DNA of 64,000 bases from Desmonostoc muscorum FACHB-395 (GCF_014698035.1 NZ_JACJSF010000014.1:87613-151612); one strand, 5' to 3'; shown: positions 55,830 through 64,000, counted from the stretch's first letter. Notes: generated by a model from the letters alone, not told the origin. Numbers and translations: made by a program.

Positions 55830-55861
55830 GTGTAGGAGATTTCTTTTTCAAAAGCTAAATT

Positions 55862-56179
55862 TTATGAGAAGATACTATTTAAGAGATTTGCAATTAAATT
55901 TTTCCATTTATCCTCTCCTAAACTAAAGTTTGGTAAACCAAATGTTATGGAAGACCCAATAGTAAATTGTGACAAACTATATCTAGTTTTTTGTGAAGAA
56001 ACATCACCACTTACAAGATTTAATGTATTGTCTGCCGCAGTTTGGATATTAGTTTGCTGGATAAAAAAATTACTTCCACCAGGTATATTTGTGATTTGCC
56101 CAGCAGCTAGGGTTTCCTGTTCTTCTTCAGACAAATCCCTGAACCATTCAGAATTGTGGAATTTGGTATTTTCAGACAT
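55862..56179 (-). CDS. Leader-peptide precursor next to the exporter (precursor 4)
   Basis: This 105-residue protein has a leader of a different subtype: FHNSEWFRDLSEEEQETLAAGQ (shown here in part as LSEEEQETLAAG), with AG rather than GG at the cut site. The core (QITNIPGGSNFFIQQTNIQT and LSQFTIGSSITFGLPNFSLG) is Asn/Gln/Ser rich and has no Cys. It lies 30 bp after the exporter gene, so it is co-transcribed. The leader motif ELS/LSEEE is common for C39-processed peptides. Confidence 0.72.
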   Translation of the reverse strand: MSENTKFHNSEWFRDLSEEEQETLAAGQITNIPGGSNFFIQQTNIQTAADNTLNLVSGDVSSQKTRYSLSQFTIGSSITFGLPNFSLGEDKWKNLIANLLNSIFS

Positions 56180-56209
56180 AGTTTTATTTGCTCATACAAA
56201 GACTATTTT

Positions 56210-58378
56210 TTACATTGATAAAAACTTTAAATGCTCTCCTTGCTGAGAGAGGAAAGTCTCAATATCACCTTGTATTTGTACCTGACCTTTATCTAGTAGT
56301 ACAATCCAATCGGCTCGATTAATTACGCTGGGACGATGGGTAATCAAAATAGTAGTTTTGCCTTCTCGGTATTCCAAAAGCCTGTCTAGTACGTGAGATT
56401 CGCTGACTGGATCGAGTCCAGCTGTTGCTTCGTCTAAAATCAGTACAGGTGGATTGGTAAGGATGCCTCTAGCGATCGCTAATCGTTGTCTTTGTCCACC
56501 AGAGAGATTCGCCCCAAATTCCCCTAAAACTGTTTGATACTGATTCGGAAGTTGACTGATAAACTCGTCTGCATCAGCTATCTGGCAAGCTTTGACAATT
56601 TCTTCAAAGGAAATGTAAGGCGTTCCTAAGCGGAAGTTTTCTAAAATTGAGCGACTCCAAAAATGGGGTTCTTGGGGTACATAGACTACTTGTTGTCGCA
56701 AACAATCCAGGGAAAGGTCGTTGATGTTATAGAAACCAATGCGGATATTGCCAGAGTTAGGCTGATATAAGCCTGCAATCACTTTCGCTAAAGTACTTTT
56801 ACCACAACCTGACTTGCCAATCAAAGCGATCGCTTTCCCTCCAGGAAGTTTGAGAGAAAAATCCTCTAATAAGTCAACTCTGCCAGCGTGGTGAAATTGG
56901 ACATGGGAACAGCGAATGTCTGCATCACTAGAAATTTGAACAACCGGCTTTTGGCTACCTCCCACTACTTCTGGTGTTGCATCGATAACTTCCAGAAGGC
57001 GAGAAATTGCTGTTTGAGAGCGGAAATATTCATCTACTAAGCCAACCACTGAGTTAATTAAAGCCAGAACATTGAACTGTAAGGCGTTAAAAGCCAGCAT
57101 TTGACCAATACTTAATTCCCCATTAATCACCAAGATACTTCCTAGACCAAGCAAAATCACGCCACCAAGGGTAGCTATAAGTTTGCTAATAGTACCGTTG
57201 ATAATACCGATTTGGATGGTGCTAAAAGTCAAGTTAGCAAGGCGGCCAAAGCGGCTTTGAAATTCATCCCAAAATTGCGGAGCGGCATTTGTAGTTTTGA
57301 TTACCTGTGCGCCCTTAAATGTTTCCACCAAAACACCTTGATTTTCCGTCCCTAAAACTAAGAGACTGCGGGTTTTTTGTTGGAGGATGGGTAAAAAAGG
57401 TAGGGTCGAGAGGGTAATTAACCCAGCAAAAACGATGACTGCCATTGTCAGTTTCCAGCTGTAAAACAGCATCAAGCAAAAAGAAACCACGGCAACAAAA
57501 AACTGGCTAGGTAAAAGAACTACAATTTGCGATACCAACTGGTTGATGTCGTTGATATCTCGCAGACGGCTAGTGATTTCACCACTACGACGGGCTTCGT
57601 AGTAATTTAAAGGCAATTGGAGAATTTTTCGCCCAAATTCCAAGACTAATCCTAATTGCAATCGCTGCCCAAAATGAGCAATCATAATCGCTTGCAATAG
57701 TTGCAAAGTACTGCCGAATAAGCTCATAACTACAACGGCTGAGATCACAACAGTGAGTAACTGGGTATCTCCGCGCACAAGTACATCGTCTGTAAGCAGT
57801 TGGATCAAGACGGGAGTACCTAGAGCCAACAAACCTAAGACAATGTTGATTGTTAAAACCTGAGTTAGCAGTCCACGATAAGGCAAGATGCGTACTAAAA
57901 AGCGGCTTAAGCCACCTTTTGCTTCTTCTGTGGGCTGCTCAAAAAAGCGGACTGGATCTGGCTCTAGTAAGAGCATCACCCCATTCCAAGCTTCTGTTAA
58001 CTCTTCTCGGTTAATATAACGGATACCCACAGCTGGATCGGCAATGACGTACTTATTGCCGCGCTTAGTGTATAAAACAACCCAATGATAACCCCGCCAA
58101 TGAATAATTGCTGGTAGATTGATTTCTGTGATTCTATCTATGATCGCAGGTGAAGCTTTCACTGCCCTGGCATTAAAACCGAGAGTCTCAGATCCACGCT
58201 TTAAACCCAGCAAAGTTGTTCCTAGTTGTCCAGTCCCAACGGCATCTCGACTGCGATTTATGCTTAAAAAACGTCCGTGATGTTTGCAAATTGAAGCAAG
58301 GCTGGCGGCTCCACAGTCTTCTTCACTCAACTGCAAAACACACTGGTAATTTTTATGGAGTTTGAATAGATCGAACAT
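56210..58378 (-). CDS. Peptidase-containing ABC transporter (PCAT)
   Basis: This 722-residue protein has a C39 cysteine peptidase at 1-140 (nucleophile Cys in LSEEDCGAASLASICKHHG, His in YHWVVLYTK and Asp in VIADPAVG). Six membrane helices cover about 165-450. The ATPase domain has Walker A IGKSGCGKST, signature LSGGQRQRLAIARG and Walker B VLILDEATAGLDP. It cuts double-glycine leaders and exports the mature peptides, with the HlyD partner spanning the periplasm. It lies 25 bp after the HlyD gene and 30 bp before precursor 4. The precursors with LLAGG leaders are the expected substrates. Confidence 0.94.
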   Translation of the reverse strand: MFDLFKLHKNYQCVLQLSEEDCGAASLASICKHHGRFLSINRSRDAVGTGQLGTTLLGLKRGSETLGFNARAVKASPAIIDRITEINLPAIIHWRGYHWVVLYTKRGNKYVIADPAVGIRYINREELTEAWNGVMLLLEPDPVRFFEQPTEEAKGGLSRFLVRILPYRGLLTQVLTINIVLGLLALGTPVLIQLLTDDVLVRGDTQLLTVVISAVVVMSLFGSTLQLLQAIMIAHFGQRLQLGLVLEFGRKILQLPLNYYEARRSGEITSRLRDINDINQLVSQIVVLLPSQFFVAVVSFCLMLFYSWKLTMAVIVFAGLITLSTLPFLPILQQKTRSLLVLGTENQGVLVETFKGAQVIKTTNAAPQFWDEFQSRFGRLANLTFSTIQIGIINGTISKLIATLGGVILLGLGSILVINGELSIGQMLAFNALQFNVLALINSVVGLVDEYFRSQTAISRLLEVIDATPEVVGGSQKPVVQISSDADIRCSHVQFHHAGRVDLLEDFSLKLPGGKAIALIGKSGCGKSTLAKVIAGLYQPNSGNIRIGFYNINDLSLDCLRQQVVYVPQEPHFWSRSILENFRLGTPYISFEEIVKACQIADADEFISQLPNQYQTVLGEFGANLSGGQRQRLAIARGILTNPPVLILDEATAGLDPVSESHVLDRLLEYREGKTTILITHRPSVINRADWIVLLDKGQVQIQGDIETFLSQQGEHLKFLSM

Positions 58379-58403
58379 GGTTACAGACCTATTAAATTAG
58401 TGA

Positions 58404-59918
58404 TTAAAAATTTGTGATGAATCTGGCTTTGCGGAGAATGAACTGAAGCACCGTTTCTCGGCGGGAAATTATATCAGCCCTACCTTCCATACCCGCTTTC
58501 AGATGACACTGGCGATCGCTTCTACTCAAATATGAAGTTTTTGGCTCAATAGTTACTTCATAAGCAACTACCTGGGCTTGGGCTACACCTGAATTGACAT
58601 TGCTTTTTACAGGTAAAGCATCTGGTGCAACTGTTTTGACAGTTCCTTTGAGAGTGCCGTAGTCTGGATAGGGACAAGCAGAAACTTGCATCTGAACTTT
58701 TTGGCCTGCTTTTACCTTGTCAATATCTTGAGCCGGCACACGAGCTTTAACTACTAAAGAAGCATTGAGAGGAGCAATCTGAGCGATCGCTTCACTTGGT
58801 TGTACTACTTGTCCTGGGTTGCGAAGATTCAATTGCAACAGTGTTCCGGCGATTGGCGATCGAATCACACTCAAATTCAAGTCGGTTTGAATCTGTTGCA
58901 AATCTTTGCTGCTACTAGCGAGTTGCTTTTGGAGTTCAAGGCGCTGCTGGAGTAAAGTTTCTCGTTCTTTTTTCAAAGCGGCTAAAGTAGCCTCACCTCT
59001 AGCCTGTTCCTGCTTAATCCGTTCAGATGCCACTATTACAGCCGCATTACTAGCATTAATTGCGGTTTTAGCTTTTTCTAAATTCGTCTGTGCGATATTT
59101 AGGGCTTGTTCTTTGTCCTCCAAAAGATTTTTAACGCTAACTTTAGCTTCTTCTAGCTTCGCCTGAGCAGATATAACCGCTTGTTCTTTTTCCTCAAACA
59201 GATTGCGAGAAACCGATCCCGATGCGACTATTGGCTGCAATCTGTCACGTTGCACCTTGGCTACTTTCAAAGCTGCTTCTGCTTCTTGTACAGTTGCCGT
59301 TAAAACTTTTTCTCGTAGTAAGCGATCGCGTTGTACCTTAGCTAAGATTAAAGCTGCTTGTGCTTGTGTCATATCAGCCGCAGCTTTAATTTGCTGATCT
59401 TGATAGTTGCGTTGTGTCCCATTTAATTCAGCTTGTGCAGCAATAATCGTGCGGTTGGTTAAGTTTGTCTGGGCTGCAATCTGGGCATCGATTTCACGCA
59501 GTTGAGCATTAATTTGACTTTGTTGTAATTTACCTTGCTGAATACTATTTTCTAGTTGACTCTTTTGAGTGTGAAGGCGGGAATTATCAATTTGAGCGAT
59601 CGCTTGTCCCTGAGTCACCACCTGATTTTCTTGAATATCAATGCTTTGAACGGTTCCGGCCATAGCAGACTGAACAACCCGTAGTTCTCCTACAGGTCGA
59701 ATACTTGCAGGAACTTTGACCGTGACATTGTAGCTGAGAATAGATGTAAGAGCGATCGCAGCCACAAAGGTAGTAACTAAAACTCCCCCGCCAATGTTAG
59801 TCCATTTGCTGAGATGAGGGAGAAACTCGTTAACATCAACTACATGGAGTTGTTCTGGATTGGGTTCATTAAACCTATTTCCAAAATAGTTTTCCTCGCG
59901 GGCTAAGAAGTTCGCCAT
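58404..59918 (-). CDS. HlyD-family membrane fusion/adaptor protein
   Basis: This 504-residue protein has one N-terminal membrane span (GGGVLVTTFVAAIALTSILS). A biotinyl-lipoyl-like half-motif follows (SAMAGTVQSIDIQENQVVTQ), then long coiled coils with many Ala/Gln/Lys. The second half-motif is IRSPIAGTLLQLNLRNPGQV, with beta barrel SLVVKARVPAQDIDKVKAGQ. It joins the ABC transporter to an outer-membrane channel, which is not in this window. It is the first gene of HlyD-PCAT-precursor 4. Confidence 0.93.
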   Translation of the reverse strand: MANFLAREENYFGNRFNEPNPEQLHVVDVNEFLPHLSKWTNIGGGVLVTTFVAAIALTSILSYNVTVKVPASIRPVGELRVVQSAMAGTVQSIDIQENQVVTQGQAIAQIDNSRLHTQKSQLENSIQQGKLQQSQINAQLREIDAQIAAQTNLTNRTIIAAQAELNGTQRNYQDQQIKAAADMTQAQAALILAKVQRDRLLREKVLTATVQEAEAALKVAKVQRDRLQPIVASGSVSRNLFEEKEQAVISAQAKLEEAKVSVKNLLEDKEQALNIAQTNLEKAKTAINASNAAVIVASERIKQEQARGEATLAALKKERETLLQQRLELQKQLASSSKDLQQIQTDLNLSVIRSPIAGTLLQLNLRNPGQVVQPSEAIAQIAPLNASLVVKARVPAQDIDKVKAGQKVQMQVSACPYPDYGTLKGTVKTVAPDALPVKSNVNSGVAQAQVVAYEVTIEPKTSYLSRSDRQCHLKAGMEGRADIISRRETVLQFILRKARFITNF

Positions 59919-60000
59919 ATTACATAATTTTTTGAAATGTATACATCAAAAGCTCAGATTTATCTAATATCAACCCCAATTTTTTTGCTGCAAAGCTGGT

Positions 60001-60165
60001 TAAACCTCATCTATGTTGAAACTAAGAGTTTTTTAAAAGATATATTTATTGATGTAGGTTGGGTGGAGTGAAACGCAACCCAACATTACCACCTGATTTA
60101 TGTTGGGTTACGCGATCGCTGCACCCAACCTACAAAACTACGGTTCTCAACATAAACGAGGTTTA
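60001..60165. repeat. Nested MITE-like elements
   Basis: Outer ends TAAACCTCATCTATGTTGA / TCAACATAAACGAGGTTTA (two mismatches) flank an inner element at 60053-60134. The inner element has perfect ends TGTAGGTTGGGTG / CACCCAACCTACA and an inner CGCAACCCAACATT palindrome. It appears to be one element inside another. Confidence 0.75.
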
Positions 60166-60170
60166 TCGAA

Positions 60171-60297
60171 ACAGAATTCACGAGTCAGGAGCCAGAATTC
60201 AGAATGAATTCTGTGCGACTAGTGGATAGCACAGCGTTAGCGTTCGCGCAGCGTCTCGTCTTGATTCTGACTCCTGAATTCTGAATTCTGAATTCTT
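60171..60297. repeat. MITE-like element with EcoRI-rich termini (short copy)
   Basis: Begins ACAGAATTCACGAGTCAGG and ends in CTCCTGAATTCTGAATTC copies. It shares its ends and the GATAGCRCAGCG interior with 50031-50300 but lacks about 140 bp of its middle. Confidence 0.75.
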
Positions 60298-60642
60298 CTT
60301 CAAATTGCATAACTTGATTGCAAATCAGATGCCACCAAAAATATATCTTTGGTAATATGCCACAGGACATAATCAAGAATTAAAGTCTATGTTAATCTTG
60401 CCAAGATTAATCAGATAGCTAATCACAGATTCGGCTTGTAAGTTAATCACAATGTGAAATGGAGTGTCAGCAGGAATGTTTGCCAAATTCAAGAATGAAA
60501 AATTAACATATACTGCTAAAAATTCCCAGCATAATGTTTTCCGATTGTCTATAATTAGTAAAAGGGGAAGAGAAAGATATGCACGACAAGATAAGCGAAT
60601 TTATCTTTCTCAAGATTCAAACGCGGGCAACCGGTAAAGAAT

Positions 60643-60712
60643 ACAGAGGAGAACGCTCAAACTCCCTCAAAGTCCTCACTTACGTTGAGCGAGTTACAAT
60701 AAACTCCTCTGT
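60643..60712. repeat. Large imperfect palindrome C
   Basis: ACAGAGGAG / CTCCTCTGT are perfect 9-bp ends. ACTCCCTCAA / TTGAGCGAGT lie inside with one mismatch. The loop contains CGTAAGTGAGG on the minus strand, the same box found before precursor start codons, suggesting the remains of a lost precursor leader. Confidence 0.65.
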
Positions 60713-60744
60713 CCCCCTTTTTTATTTATAAACAAAGCAATCTT

Positions 60745-60965
60745 ATACTAATTTAATGTGAAGTTGCACATATCTTGATCCCCCTAAATCCCCCTTAAAA
60801 AGGGGGACTTTGATGGATGTTTTTCCGGTTCCCCCCTTATTAAGGGGAGCCAGCGCGGTCTTCTCCCAAGGGGAGACGCTAAAAGCGATGGGGTCTCCCC
60901 AAGTGGAGCGACTGGCGTGGGCTAGGGGGGATCGAATTCTATGCAGCTTCATAAAAAATTGGTAT
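60745..60965. repeat. MITE of 221 bp with imperfect TIRs
   Basis: The left end ATACTAATTTAATGTGAAGT and the right end (minus) ATACCAATTTTTTATGAAGC are terminal inverted repeats of about 24 bp. The interior has TTGATCCCCCTAAATCCCCC and CCCCTTATTAAGGGG hairpins. A partial second copy starts at 63840. Confidence 0.8.
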
Positions 60966-61236
60966 TAACTACAAATCTCCACCCTGAATCTGGATGTTTG
61001 GTTTCTGTGCAGAGTCCATAACAGGCAAGTATTGAAATTACTTATTGGATTTCTAGTCAGGTAATAAAGATAGTAAAAAAACAAGTTTTACAAAAAATAG
61101 ATTCACTCTTAGATGCTTGAAAACCTTAACTCACAATCTTCTCGTTGATACTATTTTCGCCGAGGATTTTGATAGATGATGAAGATGTACAATATCTATC
61201 GGCTAAATAGGGAAAACTCAAAATTTCCAGATTATC

Positions 61237-61270
61237 CAGCACCACCACAATGATAAAATTGGTGGTGCTG
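61237..61270. terminator. Perfect 10-bp hairpin in the spacer before HlyD
   Basis: CAGCACCACC / GGTGGTGCTG with a 14-nt loop lies 226 bp downstream of precursor 5 (minus strand) and could end its transcript. The rest of 60966-61495 has no gene I can see. Confidence 0.55.
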
Positions 61271-61495
61271 TGTAGTGAAAGTAGACAGGTAGTCTTTGTA
61301 ATAATCAGCTACTCGGTTCAAAGTTGGAGATTTAAGCTAAGAGAAGTCAGAAAAGGCAAAAATTGAAAGCCAAAATTTACAAGAAATATTTTTGACGTTT
61401 TATTTTTGCTTTCTTTTCTTTCTCTGCCTAAATTTGTCAAATACTCTGATGATCTAATAGCTGATTTTTTCAAATTACCTGTGGAAATAGTCAAT

Positions 61496-61789
61496 CTAAG
61501 CAGTAAACAGACCTGCTAATAAAGCAGGTAAAGCAGGTATTGCGGGTATAGCACCTGCTGCACCACCTAATTGTAAGTTCTGTGATGCTGATGTTTGAAC
61601 ACCATCATTTGAGCCTTTACTATTAGCTTCGCTGCCATTAGGCCCAGATCGGCTCGTTCCGTCTAACCTTGTAAGTCTTCTAGCAAAATTGCTCTGATTT
61701 CTCTGAGAGTCTACACCTCCAGCGAGTAGCTCTTGTTGTTCATTAAATAACTCAACAAACAACTCAGATGTGTTGATTTGATATGACAT
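61496..61789 (-). CDS. Double-glycine leader peptide with hydrophobic tail (precursor 5)
   Basis: This 97-residue precursor has leader SELFVELFNEQQELLAGG and a 72-residue core. The core begins VDSQRNQSNFARRLTRLDGT, passes through a Ser/Asn/Gly-rich stretch, and ends in the hydrophobic GGAAGAIPAIPALPALLAGL, then FTA. The tail could insert in a membrane. It is on the minus strand about 1.6 kb upstream of the HlyD gene, beyond several MITEs. The ATG at 61789 is preferred because of AAGTGAGG upstream; a farther start would add five residues. Confidence 0.78.
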   Translation of the reverse strand: MSYQINTSELFVELFNEQQELLAGGVDSQRNQSNFARRLTRLDGTSRSGPNGSEANSKGSNDGVQTSASQNLQLGGAAGAIPAIPALPALLAGLFTA

Positions 61790-61811
61790 GATTGTTAGCC
61801 TCACTTACGAA

Positions 61812-61831
61812 ATTAGGTATGTGACTACCTA
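61812..61831 (-). promoter_or_regulatory. Hairpin in the 5' leader of precursor 5
   Basis: TTAGGTA / TACCTAA, 7-bp perfect stem with a 6-nt loop, lies six bases before AAGTGAGG. Same arrangement as before precursors 2 and 3. Confidence 0.6.
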
Positions 61832-62318
61832 AGACCCAACTATAGGCATTGTTTGTCATGATTTCATAAACCTGAAGACATAAAACCAAATTGTATTTTT
61901 GTTTCTTAAGGTAGATATAAAATCTTTAATTTTTTTTAGATATAGCAATGCCATAGAGCAAGAATGGTCAATATTTGCTATTTTCAAACTGATTTCAAGT
62001 ATTTGAACATATATTTATAAATTTGGCATATCTAAAACCACTACTTTGACATCATGAGTGGGGAATCATTAATAAGTTTTACTTAAGTCTTTGCAACTAA
62101 TACATAAGCAGTTGCGAAAAATAGACAACCTGTCGTAACGAATGGATAATATCAGGCTTTTCAAGTGGAAAAAAAGCTCAGTAAGTCCTAGAGCGGTAAA
62201 GCCAGAAAGAACGCCGCAATGGCCAAACCGTCGTTAATCGCTCAAAACTATTGACAAATCCCTCAAAAACTTGGGTATTGTTTTAAACTCTAAGTTACTA
62301 TAGTTAACTTTAAAAACT
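61832..62318. other. Divergent promoter region of precursor 5 and glcD
   Basis: This 487-bp AT-rich spacer contains no gene or clear repeat and should hold both promoters. A TATAGTTAAC stretch lies near 62299 before the glcD start. Confidence 0.5.
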
Positions 62319-63791
62319 ATGCTGACCCAAGATAAAAAACAACACAACTGGAAACCTATTATCAAGGCATTCGAGGTTGTCCTTGGCAAAAATGGCGTAG
62401 TGCAACGCCGCGAAGAACTTATTACTTATGAATGTGATGGTTTAACTGGCTATCGCCAACGCCCGGCTGTAGTGGTATTACCTAGAACAACAGAACAAGT
62501 TGCCCAAGTGGTAAAGATATGCAATCAGTATTCTATCCCCTTCATCGCACGCGGTTCTGGCACTGGTCTATCTGGCGGTGCTTTACCAGTGGAAGACTCT
62601 GTTTTGATTGTCACTTCCTTAATGCGGCAAATCATCAGCATTGATTTGGAAAATCAACGCACAATTGTTCAACCAGGCGTGATTAATAGTTGGGTAACAC
62701 AAGCCGTTAGTGGTGCTGGTTTTTACTACGCTCCTGACCCATCTAGCCAAATTATCTGCTCTATTGGGGGCAACATTGCTGAAAACTCTGGTGGCGTACA
62801 TTGTCTTAAATATGGTGTCACCACTAACCACGTTTTAGGATTAAAAATTGTCACGCCAGAAGGAGAAATTGTCGATTTAGGTGGACAAATCCCCGAAATG
62901 CCTGGTTATGATTTAACGGGTGTGTTTGTTGGTTCTGAAGGCACTTTAGGTATAGCCACAGAAATTACTTTACGAATTCTCAAAAGTGCAGAATCAATTT
63001 GCGTACTATTGGCAGATTTTACCAGTATTGAAGCTGCCGGAGCAACTGTTTCTGATATCATCAGCGCTGGAATTATTCCTGGCGGTATGGAAATGATGGA
63101 TAACTTCAGCATCAATGCAGTTGAAGATGTTGTCGCCACAAATTGTTATCCCCGTGATGCTACTGCTATTTTGCTAATCGAAATTGACGGTTTAGAAGTA
63201 GAAGTTGCAGGAAATAAGCAGCGAGTGACTGAAATTTGTAAAAAGAATGGGGCGCGAAATGTCACTTCTGCTAGTGACCCAGAAACCAGATTGAAATTAT
63301 GGAAAGGACGTAAAGCTGCTTTTGCTGCGGCTGGGCATTTAAGTCCAGATTATTATGTACAAGATGGTGTAATTCCCCGGACTCAGTTGCCTTATGTTCT
63401 GCATGAAATTGAGGCATTAAGTGAACAATATGGTTATCGTGTTGCTAATGTATTTCATGCTGGTGATGGCAATCTTCATCCATTAATTCTTTATGATAAT
63501 TCTGTGCCTGGAGCATTGGAACAAGTAGAAGAAATGGGTGGAAAAATTCTCAAGCTTTGTGTCCAAGTTGGTGGAAGTATTTCTGGTGAACATGGCATCG
63601 GTGCGGAGAAAAGGTGCTATATGCCCCAGATGTTTAGCCAAGTTGATTTAGAAACTATGCAATGGGTGCGACAAGTTTTTAATCCTAAAGGGTTAGCAAA
63701 TCCTGAAAAGATATTCCCCACACCACGAACTTGTGGAGAAGCAGCAAATGCGTCTGCTGTCAAGCAATTTGAAGGTGTGGAAAGATTTTAA
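62319..63791 (+). CDS. glcD: Glycolate dehydrogenase/oxidase subunit GlcD
   Basis: This 490-residue FAD protein (VAO fold) oxidises glycolate, the product of Rubisco oxygenation, to glyoxylate in photorespiration. Key parts are the FAD-binding ARGSGTGLSGGALPVEDSV, then CSIGGNIAENSGGVHCLKYG and GSEGTLGIATEITLRIL. The C-terminal FHAGDGNLHPLILYD and SGEHGIGAEKRCYM are conserved in the GlcD/D-lactate dehydrogenase family. D-lactate can be a substrate of some members. No glcE or glcF lies within the window after it. The start is the ATG at 62319. Confidence 0.93.
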   Translation: MLTQDKKQHNWKPIIKAFEVVLGKNGVVQRREELITYECDGLTGYRQRPAVVVLPRTTEQVAQVVKICNQYSIPFIARGSGTGLSGGALPVEDSVLIVTSLMRQIISIDLENQRTIVQPGVINSWVTQAVSGAGFYYAPDPSSQIICSIGGNIAENSGGVHCLKYGVTTNHVLGLKIVTPEGEIVDLGGQIPEMPGYDLTGVFVGSEGTLGIATEITLRILKSAESICVLLADFTSIEAAGATVSDIISAGIIPGGMEMMDNFSINAVEDVVATNCYPRDATAILLIEIDGLEVEVAGNKQRVTEICKKNGARNVTSASDPETRLKLWKGRKAAFAAAGHLSPDYYVQDGVIPRTQLPYVLHEIEALSEQYGYRVANVFHAGDGNLHPLILYDNSVPGALEQVEEMGGKILKLCVQVGGSISGEHGIGAEKRCYMPQMFSQVDLETMQWVRQVFNPKGLANPEKIFPTPRTCGEAANASAVKQFEGVERF

Positions 63792-64000
63792 GAATTCAGA
63801 ATTCAGGAGTCAGGAGTCAGGAGTTAGGAATTAGAAGTTATACCAATTTAATGTGAAGTTGCATATATCTTGATCCCCCTAAATCCCCCTTAGAAAGCAG
63901 GGTGGATTAATTGTGCGGAGAGAAAATTTGTAATCCCCGTAACCTCGTCAGCCTGCTAACAGGGGAACTGGATTTATGAACGCAAGAATGAGGGTTTTAA
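63792..64000. repeat. Repeat-rich end of window
   Basis: GAATTCAGGAGTCAGGAGTC units (63792-63830) are followed by a partial copy (63840-63894) of the MITE at 60745-60965. The copy matches nearly base for base through CCCCCTAAATCCCCCTTA and then diverges. The rest runs out of the window with no gene seen. Confidence 0.65.

Noticed and set aside
60743..60952. Minus-strand 69-codon frame
   Set aside because: It lies wholly in the 221-bp MITE and reads through its palindromes.

Overview
This window looks like chromosome from a filamentous, probably heterocyst-forming cyanobacterium of the Nostoc/Anabaena type. The signs are frequent GCGATCGC (HIP1) octamers, psbX and ycf66, an AbrB-type regulator of the cyanobacterial form, a DUF1815-like protein, a complete hmp gliding/taxis locus, and many short palindromic dispersed repeats and heptamer arrays. 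Functions are assigned by reading motifs; no database search was possible.

Left edge (1-2.9 kb): a retron on the minus strand. In transcription order it has a structured msr-msd RNA locus (1936-2074, bounded by a perfect 12-bp inverted repeat), a retron-type reverse transcriptase with NAxxH, YADD and VTG motifs (754-1821), and an unrecognised coiled-coil protein cut by the window edge (1-731) in the effector position. Two small overlapping plus-strand genes that look like a toxin-domain/immunity pair lie beside it. From 3 to 10.6 kb lie four polytopic glycosyltransferases of the lipid-phosphate-sugar type and a 649-residue double EamA transporter. Then come dxr, a brnTA toxin-antitoxin pair, a gene remnant, a small membrane protein, a hotdog thioesterase and a secreted TPR-CHAT protein.

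The centre (18.3-31.6 kb) is the hmp locus: hmpA (PatA-type regulator), hmpB (CheY), hmpC (CheW), hmpD (MCP) and hmpE (a giant CheA with four 50-residue repeats) on the minus strand, with coiled-coil hmpF divergent on the plus strand. Together they would form the chemosensory system steering type IV pilus motility of hormogonia. From 31.7 to 53.6 kb is mostly housekeeping: tilS, two KGK proteins, a cytochrome c assembly gene, a DUF3352 protein, two Uma2 proteins, chorismate lyase, tRNA-Leu(GAG), accC, a YggT protein, psbX, ycf66, two TolB-like lipoproteins, an sdhB-type subunit, an AbrB-like regulator, a CPBP protease, a geranylgeranyl reductase, pyrH-frr, a thioredoxin-like protein and an alpha/beta hydrolase.

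From 53.8 to 61.8 kb is a double-glycine peptide export cluster: an HlyD adaptor, a C39-peptidase ABC transporter and five small precursors. Four precursors share a 25-residue leader ending in GG but have unrelated cores. Those four also share a GTGAGG ribosome-binding box directly preceded by a hairpin whose sequence differs each time. The cluster is full of large imperfect palindromes and MITE-like elements. The window ends with glcD and a second copy of one of those repeats. The most promising less-described systems are the retron with its unknown effector and the peptide cluster with its hairpin-plus-box leaders.
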